Of a stretch of 64,000 nt of DNA, positions 22,781-31,463 are shown piece after piece; positions within the stretch are counted from its first letter, which is position 1, and each line of letters starts with the position of its first letter. The DNA is from Candidatus Rokuibacteriota bacterium. GTDB lineage: Bacteria > Methylomirabilota > Methylomirabilia > Rokubacteriales > CSP1-6. The notes under the pieces are model-generated. The model was not told where the DNA came from and searched no databases. It saw only the letters and a program-made list of their open reading frames with translations. The position numbers were made by a program, and so were the translations under genes. The stretch is from assembly GCA_003220225.1 (NCBI GenBank), contig QHRU01000032.1, positions 98,898 through 162,897 on the forward strand, read 5' to 3'.

Positions 22781-25296
22781 GCGCGGCGCCCCGGCTCGCG
22801 TGGCGCCAGGCGCGCGGCGCCTGGCGGCACTTCGTCCTGCTGGCCGCCTGCGTCGCGCTGGGCGTGGCCGCGCTCGTCGCCGTCGGCTCCTTCGCCGCCA
22901 CGCTCGATCACACGCTGGCGCGCGAGGCCAAGGCGCTCACGGGCGGCGACCTCGAAGTGCGCGCCGCGCGGCCGCTCGACGGCGAGACCGCCGCGGCCTT
23001 GGCCGATCTGCGAGCGAAGGGCGCGTCCGTCGTGAGCGTGCGCGAGCTGCTCGCGATGGCGCGCGGCGCCGACGGGCGCGCGCTGCTCGTCGAGCTGAAG
23101 GCGCCGGGCGCCGGCTATCCGCTCTACGGCCGGCTGGAGACGGCGCCGCCGGCGCCGTTGGCCGCGCTGCTCGCCGAGGGCGGCGCGGTGGTCCAGGGCG
23201 AGGCGCTCGAGCGTCTCGGCCTGCGCGTCGGCGACCGGCTCGCCCTCGGCGCGGCGACGTTCACGGTGCGCGGCGTCGTGGAGCGCGAGCCCGACCGCTC
23301 GGCCAGCCTCGTCACGCTCGGGCCGCGCGTGTTCGTCGCCGGCGACGCGCTCGAGCGCACCGGCCTCGTGCAGGTCGGCAGCCGCGTCCGCTACCGTGCG
23401 CTCGTGCGGCTGCCGGCGCCGCTGGCCGCGCGCGACGCGCGCGAGGCCATGGCGCGCCGGATCGCCGACCCCGGCGTGCGCGTGGCGTCGTACGACGAGG
23501 CCCAGCCGGGACTCCGGCGCTTCTTCTCGCAGCTTGCGAGCTATCTCGGCCTCGTCGGCCTCGCGAGCCTCCTCGTGGGCGGCATCGGCGTGGCCTCGTC
23601 GGTGGCCACGTTCGTCCGGCGCCAGGCGCCGACGATCGCGATCCTGAAAGCGCTCGGCGCCGACTCCCGCACCGTGCTCGCCACGTTTCTCTGGCAGACG
23701 CTGACGGTCGGCGCCGCCGCGAGCGTCGCCGGCGCCGTCCTCGGCACCGCGCTCCAGCCCGTGCTCATCCGTCTCCTCGCCGGCCTCGTGCCGTTCACGC
23801 TGGAGGCGCGCGTCGAGCCGCTCACGCTCGCGCGCGGCGTCCTCATGGGCGTGCTGACGACGTTCCTCTGCGCGCTCTGGCCGCTCCTCGCCGTGCGCAC
23901 GGTGCGGCCGAGTCTGATCCTGAGGGCCGAGGTGGACGCCGCCCCCGCCCGCGGCCCGCGCCCGTGGGCGGTGGCGCTGCCGGTGGCGGCGGGGCTGGCC
24001 GCGCTCGCGCTCTGGCAGGCGGGCTCGCTCAAGCTCGGCGGCATCTTCCTCGGCGCCGCCGTCGCCGCCGTCGTCACGCTGCTCGTGCTCGCGCGCGGCC
24101 TCGTCGGCGCGGCCCGGCGGCTGCCGCGCGCGCCGTGGCCGGCGTGGCGCCATGGCCTCGGCGGCCTGCGCCGGCCCGGCGGCCATCCGGCGCGGGTGGT
24201 CGTCGCGCTGGGCGCCGGCGTCATGCTGCTCGTCGCCGTCGCGCTGCTCCAGGACTCGCTCGACGCCCAGATCGACCACGAGCGGCGGCGCGAGGCGCCG
24301 TCCTTCTTCTTCGTCGACGTGCAGCCGGACCAGCGCGAGGCCTTCGCGCGGGTGCTGGCCCGGACCGGCGGCGGCGTCACGCCCGCCCTCACGCCGATCG
24401 TGCGCGCGCGGCTGGCCGCCGTGAACGGCGTCCGCGTCACCCGCGACCTCGTACGCAGCCGCGTGGGCGAGGACCGCGAGGGCGCCTTCTATTACACTCG
24501 CGAGTACGCGCTGACCTGGTCGGCCGAGCCGCCGCCGGGCACCGTCGTCACGCGTGGCCGGTGGTGGGGCCCGGACCCCGGGCCGGCGCGCATCTCGGTG
24601 GAGGAAGCCATGGCCAGGCAGCTCGGCGTGGACGTCGGCGGGCGGTTGACGTTCGACGTGCAGGGCGTCCCGGTCGAGGCCGAGGTCGCGAGCCTGCGCA
24701 AGGTGGACTGGCAGAGCCTCGCCACCAACTTCTTCGTCGTGTTCTCGCCGGGCGCGCTCGACGGCGCGCCGGTGACGTTCGTCGCCACCGCGCGCACGAC
24801 CGCCGCCGCCGAGGGCCCCGTGGCCGCCGCGGTGGCCGCCGCGTTCCCGAACGTGACGGCCATTCCGGTGCGCGACGTGCTCGAGCGCGTCGGCGCCGTG
24901 CTGGGCGACATGGCCGTCGCCATCCGCGTGATGGCGCTCTTCACCGTGGCCACCGGCGTCGTGGTGATGGCCGGTGCCCTGACGGCGACGCGTTACCAGC
25001 GGCTCTACGAGTCGGCCGTGCTGCGCACGCTCGGCGCCACGCGCGGCGCCGTCGCCCGCGCCTTCGCGGTGGAGTACGGCTGCCTCGGGGCCGCCGCCGG
25101 GCTCGGCGGCACCGCGCTGGCCGCCCTGCTCGCCTGGATCGTGCTGCGCTTCGTGCTGGACACCCCGTGGCGATTCGAGCCCCAGGTCCTGGTTGGTGGT
25201 ATCGTCGCGACCATGGCGCTGGCCGTCGCTGTCGGATTCCTCGCCACCTACCGCCTGCTCGGGGCCAAGCCCCTGCCGGTGCTGCGCCGTGAGTGA
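22777..25296 (+). CDS. ybbP: FtsX-like ABC permease, YbbP family
   Basis: An 839-residue permease with an N-terminal membrane helix (HFVLLAACVALGVAALVAVG), a large periplasmic region and two FtsX cores: one near GLASLLVGGIGVASSVATFV with RQAPTIAILKALGADSRTVL, and one at the C-terminus with YESAVLRTLGATRGAVARAF. This is the two-module YbbP layout (about 800 residues). YbbAP is thought to act on envelope lipids or hydrophobic substrates together with TesA. GTG start overlaps the ybbA stop, and its own stop overlaps the next gene by eight bases. Confidence 0.9.
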   Translation: MSAAPRLAWRQARGAWRHFVLLAACVALGVAALVAVGSFAATLDHTLAREAKALTGGDLEVRAARPLDGETAAALADLRAKGASVVSVRELLAMARGADGRALLVELKAPGAGYPLYGRLETAPPAPLAALLAEGGAVVQGEALERLGLRVGDRLALGAATFTVRGVVEREPDRSASLVTLGPRVFVAGDALERTGLVQVGSRVRYRALVRLPAPLAARDAREAMARRIADPGVRVASYDEAQPGLRRFFSQLASYLGLVGLASLLVGGIGVASSVATFVRRQAPTIAILKALGADSRTVLATFLWQTLTVGAAASVAGAVLGTALQPVLIRLLAGLVPFTLEARVEPLTLARGVLMGVLTTFLCALWPLLAVRTVRPSLILRAEVDAAPARGPRPWAVALPVAAGLAALALWQAGSLKLGGIFLGAAVAAVVTLLVLARGLVGAARRLPRAPWPAWRHGLGGLRRPGGHPARVVVALGAGVMLLVAVALLQDSLDAQIDHERRREAPSFFFVDVQPDQREAFARVLARTGGGVTPALTPIVRARLAAVNGVRVTRDLVRSRVGEDREGAFYYTREYALTWSAEPPPGTVVTRGRWWGPDPGPARISVEEAMARQLGVDVGGRLTFDVQGVPVEAEVASLRKVDWQSLATNFFVVFSPGALDGAPVTFVATARTTAAAEGPVAAAVAAAFPNVTAIPVRDVLERVGAVLGDMAVAIRVMALFTVATGVVVMAGALTATRYQRLYESAVLRTLGATRGAVARAFAVEYGCLGAAAGLGGTALAALLAWIVLRFVLDTPWRFEPQVLVGGIVATMALAVAVGFLATYRLLGAKPLPVLRRE

Positions 25297-25681
25297 GCGG
25301 CCCGGCTTTCAGCCGGCGGGCCTCGACCACGTCGTCCTGCGCGTGGCCGACCAGGCCGCGTCGCGGAAGTTCTACGAGGACGTGCTGGGCTGCACGCTGG
25401 AGTTCGTCAACGAACCCATCAAGCTGGTGCAGATGCGCTTCGGCGAGGCGCTCATCGACCTGCTGCCGGCCGAGGGCCCGCCGCCCCCGCACGGCCGGGG
25501 CGTGGACCACATCGCGCTCTCGGTCCGCTGCGCCGACCTCGGCAAAGTGGCCGATGCGCTGCGCGCCCGAGGCGTGACCGTGGACGGCGACGTGCGGGAC
25601 CGCCGGGGGGCCTTCGGCGTCGGGCCGTCGTTGTACATCCGCGACCTGGACGGCTACATGCTGGAGCTCAAGCCCAGATAA
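25289..25681 (+). CDS. VOC-family (glyoxalase/dioxygenase-fold) protein
   Basis: A 130-residue vicinal-oxygen-chelate protein: GLDHVVLRVADQAASRKFYE, LGCTLEF, a second half GVDHIALSVRCADLGKVADA and the terminal YIRDLDGYMLELKPR with the metal-binding Glu. The two beta-alpha-beta-beta-beta modules and the His/Glu ligands (H at GLDH and GVDH, final E) fit a metalloenzyme such as glyoxalase, fosfomycin-resistance-like or extradiol dioxygenase, but the substrate is unknown. GTG start lies within the end of ybbP. A long hairpin starts two bases after its TAA. Confidence 0.8.
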   Translation: MSERPGFQPAGLDHVVLRVADQAASRKFYEDVLGCTLEFVNEPIKLVQMRFGEALIDLLPAEGPPPPHGRGVDHIALSVRCADLGKVADALRARGVTVDGDVRDRRGAFGVGPSLYIRDLDGYMLELKPR

Positions 25682-25682
25682 T

Positions 25683-25734
25683 ATTCGCCGTCGGGGCGCC
25701 TTCGCCGGGCTCCGGCGCCGGACGGTCGGCGAAT
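25683..25734. repeat. Intercistronic hairpin repeat, family B, copy 1
   Basis: A 52-base imperfect inverted repeat with perfect outer arms ATTCGCCG (25683-25690) and CGGCGAAT (25727-25734) and inner arms GGCGCC/GGCGCC. It begins directly after a stop codon. A 37-base core recurs at 56771-56807 with two differences and in the same orientation relative to transcription. There is no strong U-tract, so it is not a textbook terminator. Confidence 0.7.
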
Positions 25735-25756
25735 CTTTCACGCGGAGCGTGGTCCG

Positions 25757-26299
25757 GTGTCACAGGGGTGTATGGGACTGGCACCGTTCGAGACGGTCGT
25801 CGCGTCGCACCACGCCGAGATCTACCGCTACCTGCTGCGCCTCACGTCCCGGTCGGGTGACGCCGACGACCTGAGCCAGGAGACGTTCCTGCGCGCCTAC
25901 CGCGCGTGGGAGAGCCTGGGCGACGGGGCCAACGTGCGGGCGTGGCTGTTCACGATCGCGACCAACCTCGCGCGCAACTACTTCCGCTCCGAGAGCCGGC
26001 GGCGGCGCGCGTACGCCGGGGTCAGCGACGTGCGAACCGATGTCGATCCCGCCAGCCCCGAGGAGGAGCGGCGTTTCCGCGAGACGCGCGTGCTGGTCGA
26101 GCGCGTCGTGGACGGGCTGCCGCTCAAGCAGCGGCTGGCGTTCGTGCTGCGCAAGCTGCACGACCTCGAGTACGAGGCGATCGGCCGGAGCCTCAAGTGC
26201 TCGCCGGAGAGCGCGCGGGCCCATGTGTTCCAGGCGCTCAAGAAGATCCGGCTCGGCCTCAACGGCCATGAACTTCCGATGATGGAGAGCGTGCGATGA
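25757..26299 (+). CDS. ECF (extracytoplasmic function) sigma factor
   Basis: A protein of about 175-180 residues with sigma region 2 (DADDLSQETFLRAYRAWESL, then NVRAWLFTIATNLARNYFR) and region 4 (LPLKQRLAFVLRKLHDLEYE and CSPESARAHVFQALKKIR). It would direct RNA polymerase to a specific regulon. GTG 25757 is the longest start; ATG 25772 (MGLAPFETV) has AGGGG just before it and may be the true one. Its TGA overlaps the ATG of the next gene, which carries an anti-sigma zinc motif, the normal sigma/anti-sigma gene order. The signal is suggested by the methyltransferase domain in that partner. Confidence 0.9.
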   Translation: MSQGCMGLAPFETVVASHHAEIYRYLLRLTSRSGDADDLSQETFLRAYRAWESLGDGANVRAWLFTIATNLARNYFRSESRRRRAYAGVSDVRTDVDPASPEEERRFRETRVLVERVVDGLPLKQRLAFVLRKLHDLEYEAIGRSLKCSPESARAHVFQALKKIRLGLNGHELPMMESVR

Positions 26300-27264
26300 C
26301 TGCCAAGCACCCGTCCTGCCGCGCGATCGAAGTCGATCTCGTCGTCACGGCGACGGGGGACGCGGAGTCCCGCTCCGCCGAGCGCGTCCACCGCCATCTC
26401 GACGGCTGCGCGCCGTGCCGCGAGGAATTCGGCCGCTACCGCGCTGTCGATCAGGTCGCGCGCGGGCTGCGCGCGGTCCCGGCGCCGGAAGCCGTGGCGC
26501 AGTCGCGCGCCGGGCTGGAGAGCCGGCTCGCCGATCTCAGGCAGCGCCGCGTGGCGTATCGCATCTTCCCGTCGCCGCTCGGCCACATCCTCGTCGGCCG
26601 CTCGGAGCACGGCATCGCGCTGGTCGAGTACCTCGGCGGCGGCACCACGCTGCGCGCCTCGCGGCTCGGCCGGCTCGAGGGCGTCGAGGCCGTCGAGGGC
26701 GGGCCGGAGCTCGAGGGTCTGCAGCGCGAGCTCATCGAGTACATCGGCGGTGCGCGGAGGGACCTCGACTGGACGCTCGACTGGCGGCTGACCACGAGCG
26801 ACTTCTCGCGCAAGGTGCTGGAGGCCACAGCGGCCATCCCGTACGGCGCCGTCGCGTCGTACGCGGGCGTCGCGCGGCGCATCGGCCGGCCGAGCGCGGT
26901 GCGCGCGGTCGCACAGGCGCTGCGCTGGAACCCGCTGCCGATCGTCGTACCGTGCCATCGCGTGATCGGCACCTCGGGGCGCCTCACCGGCTACGCCGGC
27001 GACAAGCTCGGTCTCAAGCAGCGCCTGCTCAGCGTCGAGGGCATCAAGCTGCGCGCCGCGCGCCGCGACTTCAGCGTCGTGCGCGACGCCATGTACGCCC
27101 TCGACGAGGGCGAAGTGGCGTACTGCCTGCCCACGTGTGGCTCCATCGGCACGCGCAGCCTCGCCAAGCTGACGTTGTTCGCCTCGCGCGAGAGCGCGGA
27201 GGCGCGCGGGCTGCGACCGTGCACGGACTGCCGGCCCGACCTGCACCCACTCCCCGCCGCTTAG
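26296..27264 (+). CDS. Anti-sigma / O6-alkylguanine-DNA methyltransferase / Ada-zinc fusion protein
   Basis: A 322-residue protein with three recognisable parts. Residues 1-60 carry a zinc anti-sigma motif, H34-x3-C38-x2-C41 with an upstream Cys8, as in ZAS factors such as RsrA. Residues about 85-255 are an Ogt/Ada-type methyltransferase: IPYGAVASYAGVARRIGRPS, the arginine-finger region AVRAVAQALRWNPLPIVV and the suicidal cysteine C220 in PCHRVIG. Residues 270-318 form an Ada-type zinc site, C277-x3-C281 and C309-x2-C312 (YCLPTC and RPCTDCRPD), with E. coli Ada spacing (C38, C42, C69, C72) kept to within one residue. There is no AraC helix-turn-helix. It overlaps the ECF sigma gene by ATGA. 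I infer it repairs alkylated DNA and reports damage by releasing the sigma factor. Confidence 0.88.
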   Translation: MTAKHPSCRAIEVDLVVTATGDAESRSAERVHRHLDGCAPCREEFGRYRAVDQVARGLRAVPAPEAVAQSRAGLESRLADLRQRRVAYRIFPSPLGHILVGRSEHGIALVEYLGGGTTLRASRLGRLEGVEAVEGGPELEGLQRELIEYIGGARRDLDWTLDWRLTTSDFSRKVLEATAAIPYGAVASYAGVARRIGRPSAVRAVAQALRWNPLPIVVPCHRVIGTSGRLTGYAGDKLGLKQRLLSVEGIKLRAARRDFSVVRDAMYALDEGEVAYCLPTCGSIGTRSLAKLTLFASRESAEARGLRPCTDCRPDLHPLPAA

Positions 27265-27315
27265 TCGCCCTGTTTCACGCGCGCCGCCGTCCGGTGTCTT
27301 ACCGGGCGGAGGTGG

Positions 27316-27810
27316 ATGATGGCCAAGCGAATCCTGGTTCCCATCGGAGATAACGAGCGCGCCGAGGCCATCGTGCCGGTGGTGGCGGCGCTCGCGCGCG
27401 ACGGCGGCGGCACCGTGCGGCTCCTGAACGTCCAGCCGCTGCAACGCACGCGCTTCGACGACTATGCGCGCCGGCTCCCGCTCTACGGCTACGACGCGGG
27501 CGTGACGCTCGAGGTCCAGCAGCGCGTGCTCCTCTACGCCCACGCGCACGAGGAGCGGCTCGAATCCGAGACGCTCGAGCGGCTGCGCCAGCTCGAGCCG
27601 CTGCTGGACGGCGTGGCCGTCGAGCGGACGGTGCGGTTCGGCGACGTCACGGAGGAGATCGTCCGCGAGGCCGAGGCGTTCGACGCCGACCTGATCGCGG
27701 TCAGCGAGCGGCGCCGGCCGTGGTGGCGCCCGGCCCTTGCGCGTCTCGTGGATCGCGTGCGCGGGCGCGTCCGTGTGCCCGTGCTCGCGCTCTCGGGAGC
27801 AGGGCGATGA
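27316..27810 (+). CDS. Universal stress protein family (UspA-like)
   Basis: About 164 residues, opening AKRILVPIGDNERAEAIVPV and closing DADLIAVSERRRPWW...VRVPVLAL, the Usp alpha/beta fold. The ATP-binding GxxGSxxxxxVxxxS loop is absent; the corresponding region has SERRRPWWRPAL, so nucleotide binding is doubtful. Start at 27316 or 27319. GGAGGTGG lies just upstream, next to a CCGGT/ACCGG hairpin (27291-27305) that could affect ribosome access. It follows the sigma/anti-sigma pair by 51 bases and overlaps the next gene by ATGA. Confidence 0.75.
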   Translation: MMAKRILVPIGDNERAEAIVPVVAALARDGGGTVRLLNVQPLQRTRFDDYARRLPLYGYDAGVTLEVQQRVLLYAHAHEERLESETLERLRQLEPLLDGVAVERTVRFGDVTEEIVREAEAFDADLIAVSERRRPWWRPALARLVDRVRGRVRVPVLALSGAGR

Positions 27811-28187
27811 CCGCCCTGCTGGGCGTGCTGGTCGTCGTGGTGCTGCCCGTCGGGGCGCTGATCGCGCTGCTGAAGGCCGTGGACCTCATCCAGCATCGTC
27901 GCGCGGCGGTGGTGGCGCGGCAGATCGAGGTCACCGACGCCATCCACCGCGAGTTCGGTGCGATCGTGGCGCCGACGGTGCGGCGCGCGCACCGCGGCTG
28001 GCGGGTCGTGCTGCCAATGCACGCGGGACATCCCGACGCGGCGCGCGTCGTCGAGCTGGCCGCGCTCACGTTCGGCCCGGACGTCGCCGTCGAGGTCGCG
28101 GTCGTGGCGCCGTATACGGCAGTGTCACGGCCGCGGCCGCCCGCCACTCAGAACAAGGAGCGGATCGCCTCGGCGATGTCGGCCTGA
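27807..28187 (+). CDS. Small membrane protein with cytoplasmic domain
   Basis: A 126-residue protein with one N-terminal transmembrane helix (LLGVLVVVVLPVGALIALL) and a soluble alpha/beta part (GWRVVLPMHAGHPDAARVVE). I do not recognise the family. It overlaps the universal-stress gene by ATGA, so the two are co-translated. Its last 40 bases overlap the end of the convergent dehydrogenase gene. Confidence 0.6.
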   Translation: MTALLGVLVVVVLPVGALIALLKAVDLIQHRRAAVVARQIEVTDAIHREFGAIVAPTVRRAHRGWRVVLPMHAGHPDAARVVELAALTFGPDVAVEVAVVAPYTAVSRPRPPATQNKERIASAMSA

Positions 28188-30112
28188 GTCGGGATCGCCG
28201 CGCGTTCGAGCGCGTCGTTGTAGGGCATCGGGACCGCGCGGGCGCCGATGCGGACGATGGGCGCGTCGAGGTCGTCGATCGCCTTCTCGGCCACGATGGC
28301 GGCCAGCTCGGCGCCGAAGCCGCTGCGCTTCACGGCTTCATGGACCACCACCAGGCGATGTGTCTTCCGCACGGAGGCGAGGATCGTCGCCTCGTCCAGG
28401 GGCACGATCGTGCGCGGGTCGATGACCTCCACGCTGACGTTGTCCTTCTCGAGGTCGGCGGCGGCCGCCAGCGCGCGCGCCACCATCGCCTGCGTCGCGA
28501 CGACGGTCACATCAGACCCCACACGTTTGATATCGGCCCGCCCGAGAGGAATGGCGTAAGACTCCGCCGGCACCGGGCCCTTCACCGCGTAGAGGGCCTT
28601 GTGCTCGAGGAAGATCACCGGGTTGTCGTCGCGGATCGCTGAGGCGAGCAGGCCCTTGGCGTCGTAGGGCGTTGAGGGCGCGACGACGACGAGCCCGGGG
28701 ACGTGGGCGAACCACGCCTCCAGGCTCTGCGAGTGCTGCGCGGCGAGGCGGATGCCGCCGCCCTGGGGGCCGCGGATCACGAGGGGCACCGTCGGGCCGC
28801 CGCCGAGCATGTAGCGGAACTTGGCGGCCTGGTTCACGACCTGGTCCATCGTCATCGCCACGAAGTCGAAGATCTGGATCTCGACCACCGGCCGCAGGCC
28901 GGCGATGGCGGAGCCGACGCCGGCGCCCACGAACGTCGCCTCCGAGATCGGCGTGTCGCGGACGCGGTCCTCGCCAAACTTGTCCCGCAGGCCGCGCGTG
29001 ACGCCGAAGATCCCGCCGATGAGCGAGACGTCCTCGCCCATGACGAACACGCGCTCGTCGCGCGCCATCTCCGCGTGCAGCGCCTCGTTGAGCGCCTCCG
29101 CCATCGTCCGCTCGGGCCCGCGGCGGTCCGTCGGCTCCGTGGCCGGCGCGTGCGGGGCGTAGACCGACGACTCCATGATCTCGACGGTCGGCTCGATGCT
29201 GGCGGTCGCGAAGCGGACGGCGCGGTCCAGCTCGGCCTCGACCGACTCCTCCAGCTCCTTGAGGCTCATCACGGACGCGCCGCGTCGCTCCATCTCCTCC
29301 CGCAGCCGCGCGATCGGGTCCTTCTCCATCCACTCGCGCTCTTCTTCCTTCGTGCGGTAGTCGGGCAGGTTCGCGCGCATGCTGTGGCCGCCCCAGCGAT
29401 AGGTCACCGCCTCGATCAGCGTCGGACCCTGGCCCGCGCGCGCCCGCGCCACGGCCGTCTTCGTCGCCTCGTAGACGGCCAGGACGTCGTTGCCGTCCAC
29501 GCGGACGCCGGGGATGCCGTAGGCGGCCGCACGCCCGGCGATGGACTCGCCCGCGGTCGTCCGCGTGCTCGCCGTCGAGAGCGCGTACTGGTTGTTCTCG
29601 CAGAGGTAGATGATCGGCAGCTTCCAGACGGCGGCGAGGTTGAGCGACTCGTGGACCACGCCCTGGTTGGCGCCCCCGTCGCCGAAGAACGCGATGACCA
29701 CGCGGTCCGTGCGACGGATGCGGTTGGCGAGCGCCGCTCCCGTGCCGATGGGCAGGCCGGCGGCCACGATGCCGTTACAGCCGAGGATGTTGAGGTCGAG
29801 GGCGGCGATGTGCATCGAGCCGCCGAGACCGCGGCAGTAGCCGTCGACGCGGCCGAACAGCTCGGCCATCATGCGGTCCACGCGCGCGCCCTTGGCGATG
29901 CAGTGCCCGTGGCCGCGGTGGGTGCCGACGATGGAGTCGTCCGCGCGGAGGTTGGCGCACGCCGCCGCCGCCACCGCCTCCTCGCCGACGTAGGAATGCG
30001 CGGTGCCCTTGACCAGGCCCTGCACGAACAGCTCCGCCGTCTTCTCGTCGAACCGGCGGATCTTGACCATCGTGGTGTAGAGACTCTCGAGCCGCTCGCC
30101 GTCGAGCTTCAT
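28148..30112 (-). CDS. 2-oxoacid dehydrogenase E1, alpha and beta subunits fused
   Basis: A 654-residue polypeptide joining two proteins that are usually separate. The alpha half (about 1-335) has the TPP motif G144-D-G...N173-N174 (FFGDGGANQG to CENNQYAL) and HSYVGEEAVAA. The beta half (from about 345) has RVFVMGEDVSLIGGIFGVTR, TPISEATFVGAGVG, GPQGGGIRLAAQHSQS and EVIDPRTIVPLD. It would decarboxylate pyruvate, acetoin or a branched-chain oxoacid and acylate an E2 lipoyl protein; no E2 or E3 gene is near. GGAGGT precedes the ATG, and TATAGT (30137-30132) may be its -10. Confidence 0.9.
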   Translation of the reverse strand: MKLDGERLESLYTTMVKIRRFDEKTAELFVQGLVKGTAHSYVGEEAVAAAACANLRADDSIVGTHRGHGHCIAKGARVDRMMAELFGRVDGYCRGLGGSMHIAALDLNILGCNGIVAAGLPIGTGAALANRIRRTDRVVIAFFGDGGANQGVVHESLNLAAVWKLPIIYLCENNQYALSTASTRTTAGESIAGRAAAYGIPGVRVDGNDVLAVYEATKTAVARARAGQGPTLIEAVTYRWGGHSMRANLPDYRTKEEEREWMEKDPIARLREEMERRGASVMSLKELEESVEAELDRAVRFATASIEPTVEIMESSVYAPHAPATEPTDRRGPERTMAEALNEALHAEMARDERVFVMGEDVSLIGGIFGVTRGLRDKFGEDRVRDTPISEATFVGAGVGSAIAGLRPVVEIQIFDFVAMTMDQVVNQAAKFRYMLGGGPTVPLVIRGPQGGGIRLAAQHSQSLEAWFAHVPGLVVVAPSTPYDAKGLLASAIRDDNPVIFLEHKALYAVKGPVPAESYAIPLGRADIKRVGSDVTVVATQAMVARALAAAADLEKDNVSVEVIDPRTIVPLDEATILASVRKTHRLVVVHEAVKRSGFGAELAAIVAEKAIDDLDAPIVRIGARAVPMPYNDALERAAIPTQADIAEAIRSLF

Positions 30113-30195
30113 GGTGACCTCCGGGGCGCCAACTATACCAGCGCGGCTCGGCCAGCGCGCTCGCCCGGCGGCGCGCGAGGCTACAATCGTGCGGC

Positions 30196-30762
30196 ATGCG
30201 CCGGCGCCTCCCGCTGCTCGTCCTCCTCGTCTTCTTACCGGCCTGCAGCGCCGTGACGGCGCCGCCCTCACTCACGGCGGCGGAGCGCGCCCGCCTCGCG
30301 GCCGCGCGGCTCGAGCTCACCCTGGGCGTCGGCCAGCACCGGGCCTCGTGGCCGCGCGAGGACCTCGTGGCCGCGCTGGCGCAGCGGCGCCTCTTCCTGC
30401 GCGTGGATCGCCTCGAGGCGTTCGGGGAGCCGCCCGACCTCGTGGCGACGGTGCAGGCCTTCGGCAACCCCGACCACACGCTGCCCGTCGTGACGTTCCT
30501 CACGCTCGGTATCGTCCCGACGGTGGCGAAGGGGCACGACGGCGTGCGCGTGACGCTCGCGGCGCCGGCCACCAGGCGCACGCTCGAGATCGTCATCGAC
30601 CAGAAGGACCTGACCATCATCGGCTGGGGCGGGGCCGTCCTGCTCGGCTCGGAAGAGTGGGTCCGCGCGGGTGTCTACAACGGCCGCATGTTCGACCGCA
30701 TCGCCAGCGAGCTCGCCGCCCGCGCCGAGGCGATCGAGACGCTGCCCATCGTCCTGCGCTAG
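30196..30762 (+). CDS. Putative lipoprotein, 188 aa
   Basis: A signal sequence with lipobox (LLVLLVFLPAC, Cys17) leads to a soluble domain with LFLRVDRLEAFGEPPDLVAT and TLEIVIDQKDLTIIGWGGAV. The family is not recognised. TACAAT lies eight bases before the ATG with no Shine-Dalgarno. It is divergent from the E1 gene and its TAG shares the CTAG palindrome with the stop of livF. Confidence 0.65.
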   Translation: MRRRLPLLVLLVFLPACSAVTAPPSLTAAERARLAAARLELTLGVGQHRASWPREDLVAALAQRRLFLRVDRLEAFGEPPDLVATVQAFGNPDHTLPVVTFLTLGIVPTVAKGHDGVRVTLAAPATRRTLEIVIDQKDLTIIGWGGAVLLGSEEWVRAGVYNGRMFDRIASELAARAEAIETLPIVLR

Positions 30763-31463
30763 CCACCCAGGAAGATTCGCCGGACCTCCGGCGATCGCAG
30801 CAGCTCCGCGGAGCGGCCGTCGACCACCGTGCGCCCGCTCTCCAGCACGTAGCCGCGGGCGGCGATGGAGAGCGCCAGCTCCACGTTCTGCTCGATGAAC
30901 AGCAGGGTCACGCCGTCGCGGTTGATCCGGCGAATCGCCTCGGTCAGGTGCGCGACGACCTGGGGCGCGAGGCCGAGGAACGGCTCGTCGATCATGAGCA
31001 GCCGCGGCCGCGCCATGAGGCCGCGCGCGATGGCGACCATCTGCTGCTCACCGCCGGAGAGCGTGTGCGCCGGCTGACCGGCGCGCGCGGCGACGATCGG
31101 GAAGAGCTCGGCGACGCGCTGGTATTCCGCCTCGCGGGCGCCGCGCGCCGCCGCGTGATAGCCGCCGAGCCAGACGTTCTGGCGCACGCTGAGGTACGGG
31201 AAGAGCCGCCGCCGCTCGAGCACGTGGGCGATGCCGCGGCCGACGATGCGGTGAGCGGGCAGACCCGCGATGGGCTCGCCCTCGAAGGTGATGGCGCCGG
31301 CGCGCGGGCGCAGCAGGCCCGAGACGCTGTTCATCAGGGTGGACTTGCCGCTGCCGTTGGGGCCGAGGAGGGCGACCATCTCGCCGCGCTCGACGGCCAG
31401 GCGCGCCCCCCAGAGCGCCTGGTAGTCGCCGAGCAGGACGTCGAGGCCCGAGACCTCGAGCAT
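30759..31463 (-). CDS. livF: Branched-chain-type ABC ATPase LivF
   Basis: About 234 residues with Walker A GPNGSGKST, the LivF-typical Q-loop ERRRLFPYLSVRQNVWLGG, signature LSGGEQQMVAIARGL and Walker B RLLMIDEPFLGLAPQVV. It starts on the ATG inside TGATG at the end of livG. It is the last gene of a five-gene binding-protein/permease/ATPase operon that imports a branched-chain amino acid or a similar carboxylate. Confidence 0.9.
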   Translation of the reverse strand: MLEVSGLDVLLGDYQALWGARLAVERGEMVALLGPNGSGKSTLMNSVSGLLRPRAGAITFEGEPIAGLPAHRIVGRGIAHVLERRRLFPYLSVRQNVWLGGYHAAARGAREAEYQRVAELFPIVAARAGQPAHTLSGGEQQMVAIARGLMARPRLLMIDEPFLGLAPQVVAHLTEAIRRINRDGVTLLFIEQNVELALSIAARGYVLESGRTVVDGRSAELLRSPEVRRIFLGG

